Source of the DNA: Bugulina stolonifera
Taxonomy: Eukaryota; Bryozoa; Gymnolaemata; Cheilostomatida; Bugulidae
DNA length: 64,000 bases
Assembly (NCBI GenBank): GCA_935421135.1
Contig: OW285187.1
Span: 19,282,429-19,346,428 of the forward strand
Direction of reading: 5' to 3'
Position numbers and translations under genes: made by a program. Shown here piece after piece: positions 1 through 11,700 of the stretch. The stretch's first letter is position 1. Every line of letters begins with the position of its first letter. The notes under the pieces were generated by a model. The model made no database searches, was not told the origin of the DNA, and saw nothing but the letters and a program-made list of their open reading frames with translations.

Positions 1-106
1 CAGCAGTGTTTACAGCGAAAGTTTTGCTGAACTGATGCGACAACACTTCACATTTTTTGATTAGACAGAACCTTGAAAGTTGATGATGCACTTACCTTAT
101 GTATAC

Positions 107-219
107 CTATGTACAACAAGTCAACTCAGTGTCCAAGGTACAATACTCGTCACTCAAGTATGACTTTAAGAGGTTGCCATTGATGGGACTTGACATTCCT
201 GGGTCATAGTCTTGACAAA
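107..219 (-). CDS. orphan candidate terminal exon
   Basis: On the minus strand a strong acceptor (T-rich tract then AG at 221-220) is followed by one open frame, entered after two bases, that begins CQDYDPGMSS and ends TELTCCT before a TAG at 109-107. The other two frames are closed. The composition looks like real protein, but I found no matching upstream exon within the window and cannot name the family. It may be the last exon of a gene whose other exons I missed, or of an alternative transcript of the WW-PH gene on the same strand. A canonical GTAAGT follows the stop at 95-90, so splicing in the 3' UTR or a misread stop is possible. Confidence 0.35.
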
Positions 220-1299
220 CTGCTAAAAAGAAGCATTCATTACACACATTTTAGTCATCATAGTATTATTATTACAACAGAGAAAGCAAATGAGTTGACT
301 ATAGTGTCATCAAAAGTTTATTTTACTTACGGCTGCAATCAAAGAATACAATTATTTTGAAATTCAATAAATTAAGTTTTTGATTAGGTGCTGTATAAAG
401 GCCTACATATATGTAGATAGCAACAATCATAGTTAATCAAGTTAATATTATAATCCCAATATTTTATTTTGCATTTTATCCATTTTAGTAAAGTTTAAAA
501 TAGTGTAGTAAAGTAGGCTACATTCATAATAATTAACCATAAGTAACTAGTATGTTATTTTAACAAATTACTTATGTACCAATGTGAACAAAAAGTAAAT
601 AACAATAATTATCATTGCTATATCCACATGTATAAATAACTTTTTTTAATATCAACTACACTGGCATAGTACATTCACATTGACATTAAGAATTAAATTA
701 AAATCAAAATTAATTTACTTTCATTGATTTGATATGATAATCAAATGATTGCAAATTCTTGCTGTGCTTGCCATATACCTTGTATCATATCATCTCTTGA
801 TAGCATTTTCATCTTGCAACAATAATTTCATTTTGGCAAAAGCAAAATATTATATTTTATTCTAATTCTGTCCACAGCCAACTGATTCCCATCGATCACC
901 CAATGGGTTTTCCCACACGTGTACATGCGCATTCGATTTAGTTAGCCAATTATAATAAAGTTCAAGTAACCAATCATGACGTTCGCTCTAGCGAGCACAT
1001 GGGTGTCTCAAAATGTAAACAAAAACGGTGACACTGATCCTTTAAAGGACATTTTGTTTAGCTTGCCGATTTCTGGCAATAGCTGGTGTGTTCATCTTTC
1101 CTGAGTGATTCTTGCCATTCATATTTTGCTACAATCATTGTTGCCATTCAGTAATGACTTATTTCAGTCTTAATCAACATGGTTGTTATACTTATATCAT
1201 GCATGTACATTCATATTATTAAAATACATGTGGTTACAGTAGCATTGAATGACTATAATTTATTAAATGAATTCATTATATAGGCCGCATAGTTAACAA

Positions 1300-1444
1300 C
1301 AGAGTGTGACAACTCCCAATAGAGGATACTAAATTAACAAATCAATTTGAGCAGAAGCAGACCTGCTTCTGTTCAGTTGTATTGGTTTTTGGCGAGAAAA
1401 TTGAATTGCTAATTTCATGTTTTCCATTGAGTTGTCACACTCTG
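1300..1444. mobile_element. small inverted-repeat element
   Basis: Perfect 16-bp inverted repeats, CAGAGTGTGACAACTC at 1300-1315 and its reverse complement at 1429-1444, bound about 145 bp. The match continues imperfectly outside (CCGCATAGTTAA against the complement of TTTAAACTACCCATGCC). A second palindrome (CAGAAGCAG/CTGCTTCTG type) lies in the middle near 1354-1374. The motif GAGTTGTCACACTCTG also occurs in the hAT-like elements at 12654 and 61312, so this may be a relative or an inner fragment of that family. Confidence 0.5.
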
Positions 1445-1450
1445 CTTTTA

Positions 1451-1975
1451 AACTACCCATGCCACGGATAAAGGTAAATACAATTTATAAGGTAATTTGG
1501 TATGAACCTTCCAGGTTTGTCACTAAAAATAAAAAATACAACCTGTAAACACGTTTTTGGAGCAGTTTTATTTTGGAAAATATACACTGTGACATCACAG
1601 TGATATTCTGCAGTAGATGGTAATTAGAAACCTCCTTTCACATGTCCAATAACAACGCTCGTAGCCGAAGCAAAATTGTGTTAAGTGATTGGATAATAAA
1701 GCCTATTGTTTATCTTATCGTAAAACAGTAATCATTAATTTTTATATTCTACTTATGTACAAGTTTACACTAATTCTTGGAAATGTGAAAGGAGGTTTCT
1801 AATTGCCATCTCCTGCAGAATAATCCACTTCTGATTGGACACTAGATGTTTTTAAAAACTGCTCTGAAATCGTGTTTGCATAATGTTTTTTTTATACTTA
1901 GTGGCAAATTTGAAATGTTCATATAAAATTACCTTATAAATTGTATTTAGCTGTATTCGTGGCAGGAATAGTTTA
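1451..1975. mobile_element. foldback element with ~200-bp arms
   Basis: The segment 1451-1648 is repeated in reverse complement at 1779-1975. Shared blocks in order are: a CCACG/CGTGG patch, AAATACAATTTATAAGGTAA, the GGAGCAG/CTGCTC block, and the GAAACCTCCTTTCACATGT block next to the loop. Mismatches and small indels are spread along both arms, so the element is old. No coding capacity is visible. It abuts the 145-bp element at 1300-1444, and the two may form one composite. Confidence 0.55.
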
Positions 1976-2109
1976 ACTATCTTAGGTTTTATTCAGTTCT
2001 GAAAACACAACAAATAAAGATAATCGAATTTGACGCTAAATCAAGGCAAAAGCATTATTTTTTCATGTTATGGTGTTATTTTGTTGAAAATTGGTGATAT
2101 TTGTTGGCT

Positions 2110-2365
2110 TTGTGACGTTTGTCGTTGAACCTTTGTGACGTTTGTCAGTGTTGTGACACTTGTCGAAAAATTGTTGTGACATTTGTCGGTGTTGTGACGT
2201 TTGTCGAAAAATTGTTGTGACGTTTGTCGAAAAATTGTTGTGACGTTTGTCGGTGTTGTGACGTTTGTCGTTGAACTTTTGTGACGTTTGTCGGTGTTGT
2301 GACGCTTGTTGAAAAATTGCTGTGACGTTTGTCGGTGTTGTGACAGTTGTGACGTTTGTCGTCGC
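2110..2365. repeat. tandem repeat, TGTGACGTTTGTC units
   Basis: About 14 imperfect copies of a short unit built on TGTGACGTTTGTC, alternating with GGTGT, GAAAAATTGT and GTTGAAC spacers. An apparent 98-codon ORF on the minus strand is only the translation of this repeat. It lies in the spacer downstream of the WW-PH gene. Confidence 0.75.
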
Positions 2366-2718
2366 TACAGTGGCTACTTGATATTGCTACCATATTGTGG
2401 GGCAGAGTTGAGATAATCAAAGAACTTTTGTGAATTGACATAAGAATAGGTGGAGATAACTCCTACTGATGACATCATTGTAGCTGTTTTAAAAATTTCG
2501 AGGATTCCTTTTCGCAGTTTAGCATCTAATAGCTACTCTTAAAATAGTTTAGATATGTTTATAGAGGTATCAAATAATGCTAACATAGTGGGTTTGCGGA
2601 AAAAACTCTGAAATTTTCAATACAGTCCAACTTTAATAGGTCTTTCATTTTTAGGGTATTAAAACATGACAAGGAGGTACAACATAAAAGCACGGCCACA
2701 AACACTATCAATTATTAT

Positions 2719-5700
2719 TCATCCAAAAACAAGTTTATTTTGAATAAATTCTATGACGGAGTCGTTGCATTTGATATTAGCCAATTGTGACAGGGCTCCA
2801 TAAAGTCGTAGATTGGAACAATCAACATAATGGTCCTTGTTTTGGCAAAAAAACAGTGCTCCGTTTGGCTCTTTGACCTGAACAGAGAAAGCAGTCTATG
2901 TATAGACATGATGTACTACTCACTATACATCTCTCTGCATAGCAGATGCTAGCCTCAGAGCAGCTACCCAGCTGTTTTGACTATCCAAATGCTCAGCTGC
3001 AAAGTAATGAGTCTTCATATTCTCGTGCTCTGCCTTGAAACCAAACTGCTTACTATACTTGGTGTCTAGTGTTATCTTATAGCTGGGTAGTAAAATAGAG
3101 TACAGAATCTCAATCTCTCTGGCATCTACAGGGTAGAGTACAGCACTGTGTTAGTGACAGCCAATACTACCAGGTTGTGAATTTGTGGCACATAGTAGCA
3201 GGTTATCAACTAACCTTTGTATGCGTAAAGACAGAAGTCCTGTAGAACAAAGTATCTGTGCTTCCACTTTCTCACTCCAGCTGCACTGCTTTCCTAGATC
3301 GAAAATTGTGCAGTCATTATAAATACTTACCATATACATGCACGTACATACATGTATATATGAACAGCAGTACATAGACATTAGTTACATTAGGTTACTA
3401 GCACAGTGACTGGTGTATTGTAGTACTGCTGTACTGTAAATGTACAAATACAGAAAGGGCAGAACTTACAAACTTATAGAGCCAGCCTTTCATGGAAACC
3501 GGGGCATCCAGCTGCCGACTCCTAACTTGTGGACCATCCATCTTTTTTGTCGGTGTTTGACGTTTTATCCCCGAATTTCTTTTAGGAGTAATTCTACCTA
3601 TACTGTATACATAATATTCATCCATAACAGTGTCAACAGTTGGTTAATAGTCAATCCTAACTATACCACCTGAAGTTGATTGTTTAATCGGCGTTATTCA
3701 CTATTGAGCATCAACTACCATAGATCCTGAATAATGGATAAGTCAAGTCCCACTGTTAATAAATTAGAAAATTTATTAGCGAGGGAAATTTCAACCAGTA
3801 AAATACTTGTTATCATTGATTAGCAAGAGAGTATCAATGAATTATGGACAAGTTAAAATCAGTTATAAAATAATTCCTGGAGCTTATTGAACACATACAT
3901 AAATATTACTTCTACTGTTAGTACATATTAGGCTACTCAATATACATTTTAGCTGATCAGCTGACAGTAGAATTTAACCGTCCATGTCCACTTACATTGA
4001 TTTGGATTTACTGGTTATTGGAGAATTGGTAAGAAATTGAGGGTTAGCTTGCGTATCTAGCCCACTAGGTTTGTATGGAGCTGCTTGGTGGTGATGGTGA
4101 TAGGGGTCACTGTAATAGAGTGCATTACCAGTGCATGAAGAAAATATAAGCAAGCAAATCTAACAATAATTTTAATAATGAAGGAAAGTAAGCTGTAGAA
4201 TCTGACAACCAATTTTAAAGCCTCAACAAATACATGTGATAAGTGGTTGGACCGTTGAAATTACACTACTAACACTGCTGTAATGTAGCTAAACACACTG
4301 GGTTGTTGTAGTGTAGCAGAAAGAGTTCACCAGTATTAACTATCTCATTGTCTCATAACAGTTTCCATAATTAACACACAAACAGTATTTTGGTTAGAAA
4401 ACAATCTTGGCAAAGCCAACAAATCCATTATTCAAAATTTCTAGAAATCACTGAAAGTAAGTTCTTCCTGCTTTTAGGGTGCACAGTAAGGAGGCTGCAG
4501 TATTTAAAGATAGGTTTAGGTGTAGTGTTATACCCTGAGCCCTCGGTCTGCTGCTGGTGGTGCTGACCCTGCCTTCCATGCTGCCGTTGCCCTGTGTTAC
4601 TGGTAGTTACAACCTGGTTAGTATTAATACCTCTGTAGTCATCACCAGTTGCAACATTGAAAGCTTTATCAGGGGAAGACAATTCTCCATGGTTATGGTT
4701 AGCATTGGGACCAGTGTTAGAGAGTACCACCTGTTGATGAGAGTGTGGTTCAGGGGAAGTGGGGCCAGCAGGCCTAAAATTAGAGTGAGTGAATGCATTG
4801 ACGTGATGGGTTGTAATATTTTATTCAGCAGGTAGTGGGTAAGATAGGGGCATGGAATCCAGTCACACGTGACCAATAGCTAGCTGCAGTTAACTTATAT
4901 TCAGTTTGTTTATATAGAAATATATTGACTAGGATACAAGCAAATCTGCCCTTACTGGAGTGAGCAAATCTGCTGATAGGTATCTTCAAAAGATGAGCTA
5001 GCTGAGCTGGGGAAGGGGCCATACCCCATTGGCATAACTTACTAGATAGGCAGGCTACCTTGAAAGCAGTTTGTTGTAGCGCTTGTATGTGAGATATGGC
5101 ATGAGAGATATACACTACATGTAGGGAAAGCAGAGATCTAGTTTTACAACACCACAGAGCATACACACTGGCATTCTGCTCACACACACTGGCATTCTGC
5201 TCACACACACTGGCATTCTGCTCACACACACTGGCATTCTGCTCACACACTGGCATTCTGCTCACACACACTGGCATTCTGCTCACACACACTGGCATTC
5301 TGCTCACACACACTGGCATTCTGCTCACACACACTGGCATTCTGCTCACACACACTGGCATTCTGCTCACACACACTGGCATTCTGCTCACACACACTGG
5401 CATTCTGCTCACACACACTGGCATTCTGCTCACACACACTGGCATTCTGCTCACACACACTGGCATTCTGCTCACACACACTGGCATTCTGCTCACACAC
5501 ACTGGCATTCTGCTCACACACACTGGCATTCTGCTCACACACACTGGCATTCTGCTCACACACACTGGCATTCTGCTCACACACACTGGCATTCTGCTCA
5601 CACACACTGGCATTCTGCTCACACACACTGGCATTCTGCTCACACACACTGGCATTCTGCTCACACACACTGGCATTCTGCTCACACACACTGGCATTCT

Positions 5701-8700
5701 GCTCACACACACTGGCATTCTGCTCACACACACTGGCATTCTGCTCACACACACTGGCATTCTGCTCACACACACTGGCATTCTGCTCACACACACTGGC
5801 ATTCTGCTCACACACACTGGCATTCTGCTCACACACACGTGGTAAGCTATCAGGTGTCAATATAGCCATACCGCCATACCATTCAACCATGCACCACATG
5901 CACAGGGCATAGACGTCAGATGTACTCTCCATGACAAAGAGTTAGCAATAGAAAATGTAACTACTAATTACAACTCCTAGGGTAACAGCCATAGAGTTAT
6001 CTCCTCTAGAGCAGGAACTCCGGTAAATTTTGTGATGCCACTTTTCATCCCTGGCGGCCATGATGTATTGCGGTAGTTACCGTTTGTTTACATTAGTTAC
6101 CTATGCGCTGCTATGATTAGTTAGTCATCTAGTTAGTAGTCAAAATTTGTTCTTTGCTACCAATAATCTGAAATTTTCTGTTGCACACATATTTTCCAAT
6201 TATTTCAGACCAACATAATTATTGTATTTATTATATTTTGTAACTTTGATAGCAATTGCATGGTAATTGCAAATATTGTACATTAGTATATTAGTACATC
6301 ACAAAATTATTATTACACAGCTCCTAGTTCTAGTCATTTTGGCTTTCAGTAGGCAAGATTACTTTACTTAATAGCATTAAGTAACACTTTTACCTCAAAT
6401 TACAATACAGCTAAAGCTACTGTAGTTTTTAATTGTCCTACGTCCTATGGCTTATCCTGGTATCACATGATTGACAGAGTATAAGTATTAATAGGTGTAT
6501 TTCTATATGTAGAACAAATTTGCAGAAGTTGCATATTACAAATAAAAACATTTATGTAGACAGACAAAACCAATTCATAACATGGAGTATAAATGCCAAT
6601 ATTTTGACCAAATCTATTTCAAATATTTACTGAATAAAAATAGCATAAGAACTCTTATTCAATATTTAGAAGTCACTCCTTGCCATTCTTAGGAGTAAGG
6701 TCAGCCAGCTCTTCAAAATTCACAGCATCAGCACAGATCAATATTCTGTCTAGTAGGCCTAGACCTATATTAGAAAATTGATACCAGATAAATAAATGCT
6801 TCACGCTTACCACACATAAATAGTTTACAGACATATAAGAGGTATTAGATCCAAATAATAAAGCAGTAACGAAACATGTTCAATGCCCACTGTCCTACCA
6901 TAATAGTACAGCTATTAGAAGTTACATGATTCTTGCCAAATTGGGATCACATTATATCAGAGTAATGTTGATCACTCTGGATGTTACCTATGAATTAAAT
7001 TCATAACAGCTCTATAATAGAAGACAGAAATCTACCAAGTGCATTCTCACACATATATATAAAACAACAAGCCTTAATTAAATCAAGCATCCATTTTAAA
7101 TGTGAAACCCATTTCTAATTGGGAAGCAGTTGTTACAGTTTGTGTGCACGAGTCCCAGGAAAAGAGTTCATAATCATAACCTACTTGATGGGTATGATGG
7201 ATGAGCACCACACATAGAGTTGTGGCAATGTGCATCGTGGTATCCAGATTTCACTTTAATCTCCAACCTATAAATAACAAATCAGTGCTACAACTCAACC
7301 TGCACCTATTCTATTGTAGGTAGAAAGGCTAGGAAAGTTGTTAGTAAGAAATTAAATAAATGACGTAGGCCTATAAACTTGCATAAGACTATTCAACGTT
7401 CTACATTATAATGTTTAATGACTAATTAACAGCCCTAATAAATTTAGATTTTTCCTTCCATATCATCTTTCCTTTCGGTTATAGTTTAGCTTGAAACCAT
7501 TCTAATATTATGCTAAGCTGGTGTAGATCTTTGATTATAATGTATTTAGGCTACTAACTGCGCTAGGCAATTAGATACTACAAAGCCTCGGAATCAAGCT
7601 CTAGACAGGAATGGACAAAGGAAAGTTCACATCTGTGAAACAAAGTCATTGATAGTTTATAGATTTCATAAATAAATTTCCTAGCAATATACTAACATTC
7701 AAAGTAATGATGATAGGCCTATAACACAATTACAATAATTATAATCATAATAGGCCTATTATATTTATATTATAATTATTATTACAAAAAAATTAATTTA
7801 CAATCACAAATATTAATATTATAAAATAGTTATATAAATATAATCAATTCAATGATAAACATGTTCATGTTGATAGATAGTCTATGGAAATCACCTGAAT
7901 TAATAAAATAATAATTAGTAGGTATAGTCAAAGATCTGATGAGTGAGTGATTTTGATCTGTGACTATTGTAATAAATTGCTAGTGAGTCACAACTTCACC
8001 TGATAGTATTACTATATTTACTACGTAGTAGTAGCCTATTACCATTACTATAGGTACAGCAGTGACAGTGAGCAAAGTTAATTTAACTCAGCCTCAACCA
8101 ATCAATAACAGTACCGAGAGATTCCACTATTACTGGATAAATGAATGTGCTTATTAATTTTAAACAATACTTGGTATAACTTCTGGGCTAATTAAAATCA
8201 TTATATTATTTATTATTAAGTAAATTTTTAATTTTGCAACCGTACTGTATTCCTACTAACCACACTGTTAGTCCAAAGAAACCCAAAGTACACTCTTGCA
8301 ATCACACCAATGTTAACTATATGAGATTGTATAATTATTGTTCCAGGAATGCCACCAGTACAACTAGCTCCACGCTCATTTTTGAAATAAACAGATAATT
8401 GTTCGCGTGCTATCGAAAGTCTTTTATGGGCAGATAATTCTGTACAATAAGCCTATCATGTTAGCGATTAGAGATTTTAATACCCAATAACATGCGGTTC
8501 TTTTTGGTTGACCAATCAACGCATTCACAGACTTTCTACCGATATACGCTGCCGCCGGTTACTAGTATTATTTGGTCGAGTAAACATCCATTCTTATTTT
8601 TCTTTAAAGTCCTATTTTACAAAGAGATTTTTAAAATCACTGTTATTGTGAAAAAGCAGAGATGTTACTAAACAGTTTAGATATAAATTCAAAACATTTA

Positions 8701-11700
8701 ACACAAATAGTATCTGTAAATAGCAGCGTCGAAATATTTTATGTTTTATATATAATTGTAATGGTAACTAATGTAAACAAACGGACGAAATCCCCATCGC
8801 ATCATGGCCGCCCGTGGGAAAACTGGCATCAAGTGGCCAATCGGCGTTTAATAGCGGAAATATGTAAAGTTCCTGCTCTATGGGGTGTTACCTCTATGGT
8901 AACAGCTAATAACTAGAACTACAAAAGACTAGGTATCAGACATGTAGATCTGTAAAGATGTGAACAAGGCAGGGTCCAATCAGGCAGTACTACTGTTTTG
9001 TAGTGCATATACCTGGAGCCTGGGCTATCAACTGCTACCTCTAGGTTAGCAGAGTGAGACAGTGGGTGATAGCCAGTACCTAGCCGTGCCTTGAAAGGGA
9101 GCTTAGACTTCACCCCCTCTTCCTGTAGCTCTCCATCTAGTCTGATATAACAACAAGCAACATATGCAGCCAGTACTGTTAGTGATGTTACTCAAGCAGA
9201 AGAGAAGGGCTTAGTCATACTGTGAACTGGACATACAGTTTGCCAATTATAGGGAATAGGGATACATATAGGGAATAACATGTAACCAACAAGTTACCAG
9301 TTAGTATACTACCATATGTTGGGTTTTCTTAATGTGAATTGAATATTATTATAATCATAATTATAAAATAATTCGTATTTATAAACTGCTAGTGTTGTTT
9401 TCAAATCAATGAAACTTGAAAATAATATTTTCCTTAGCTTTTGCACCACAACAGTATTACAGCAGTACAGCCAGTTAAAAATCTGGCAGTACAGCTAGTT
9501 GAAAATCTGGGTGATTAAATTAAATTTTAATAAAGCTTTTTTTACACAATAATTGTTACTTAGCTATTTTTATTTGCTTTTTTTGTTTATGAAAAACACT
9601 CATTTGCATTATAGTAACTCTATCTTATAATAGTAGTAGCACTGCTACTACTATTATCGTATACTAAAATAAATACCAGTACATGTTACATGTATATACT
9701 ATGATGATATATAAAAAGAACTAACTAACAGTAACTAAACTAAATTACCAAGTCTTCTGAGTCAATTGCTACTGATTCAAGCATGTACTTCACAATCGAA
9801 CAAAAAAGTCAAAGAAGGTGATCGTTAAATTAAAATCTATTGTTTGTGAGGTTTACTAAATTAAAATCTCGTTATGCCCTTTTAAAAACCCATTTTTACC
9901 AAAATTGTTATGTTTAAATTTAACACCCAGTCCACAAAACCCAAAATACAGTAGAACACTAGTTAGGACGGGGCTTCATGTGAGATCATGAGTTTTGGCA
10001 GCCTGGCTCTGTTGTTGCCATCCATCAGTGACCTAAATTAATATCTAGCAAATATTAAAAGTCTATAAATGGAATTACTGTATCTGATATTGACCAACAT
10101 TTTTGTCTGTATTATTTGTGGTACAAGTACATGCACTGCACATGCACTGCACAAATAGTCTAATGAATTAAAAGATGATAACCTAGCAGCTATGGGTGAG
10201 TACATACCAGTAGCACAGTAGTTAGAAAGGGCTTGGTGGGAAATTACAATACTATAGCAATATACCTAGAAATTTACAATAATCATATATATTTAGTAAA
10301 ATACAACCAACTAAAACCTACCCCATAGTCTTTTTAGCTTCGGCTTTCCCAGTCACAGGGTTTGTAAATGTGGTGAGCTTGTCCATATGACTGAAAAGAT
10401 AAGAATGTCTTATAGGCTTACTTCACAGTGAAGCACATCTCCACAGCCCACAGTAGGTCATATACTACATAGTGCATTCAGACATTAACACTAATCTAAG
10501 ATCTAAGTAGAATAGACATAACGCACGAAGAATAAATAATTTGAATAAAAATATTAGTATGCCCATTCATTATGTTCACATACATGTAGCATGAAGTCTG
10601 GTAATAGCCTATATAATACAACATTGCTAGTTGCACACAGCATAACAACCAATATCATGTTACATAACAATATTATACCATTATACCTAAATCTACATGT
10701 AGAACACTAGCTTCTGTGGCAGCAGTTTAGTTATAATTACAAAAAGAAGTATTCAACCTAACAGTCATGGCATTACTGAATTCTTGGGGTTGGTCTTGAG
10801 AAGTGGGGATACAACTCTAAAAAGACTAATATTTTCTGACAAAAATTTGAAATTTTTCATTTTTAGTGTACCTTTATAATATTACATACCACACACATAA
10901 CTGTACCATCTAAAATATATTTACAGAAGATATCTCTATTGATATATCTGATGTAGTAGGCTTTAGGCATTCCATCTCTCTTTACACTCACAGTACTATA
11001 TAAGTACTGTATAAGTGGACCACATGCCCTTGCTAATAATCCAAATAAACGTTTTTTACTATGTGATATAATGACAGCAAGGGCATTAAAAGGTTAATTT
11101 CTCTCACTGAAGTTTTGTTGATTGTATCCAGCACAAAAATAAATGTGTGTTCTATTGATACCAACAATGAAATGTTTTTTTCGACATATTTCTTGCATTT
11201 CATAACAATTAATCATTTTGACAAGGTGGAGCAACTCCTTAAAAAATATCTGAGTCTTCAGTTAAAGAACCAGTGATATTCTTAATTAGAAACAATTAAA
11301 TTATTACAAGTTATTATTATGATCAAAATGACTCAATACTAGATAATAACAATTTCATAAACTAAAAATTGTGTTAGCAGTCAGGAAAATGGCATTGCAT
11401 TACCAATAGAATTGAACACATCATATTTTGCTTGGACAACCACTCAGTTAATTAGTGCTTTAGACCATCATTGAGAAAAGGCATGTATAATATAGCAATT
11501 ATAACCCTGTGGACAGTTTGAATATTATAACAATACAATGTATTCATTGAATTGGGAAAGCACACTGGTAGAACTTGTAGCAGAGGTCTGGTGATTGAGA
11601 TTTAATACAGTACAGAGTCTATTATGTCTAGGTTCAAGTTCATGTTCAATCTAGTCACCATGAAAAATAATCTGGTCAGCATTATACCACTTACTTGATA

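Noticed and set aside
4825..5932. Long ORFs of MPVCVSR or CEQNASV repeats
   Set aside because: They are translations of the intronic 21-bp minisatellite in two frames, with no codon-like variation.
5880..5932. STSDVYALCMWCMVEW, resembling a kinase subdomain
   Set aside because: Too short, no flanking kinase motifs, runs directly into the minisatellite.
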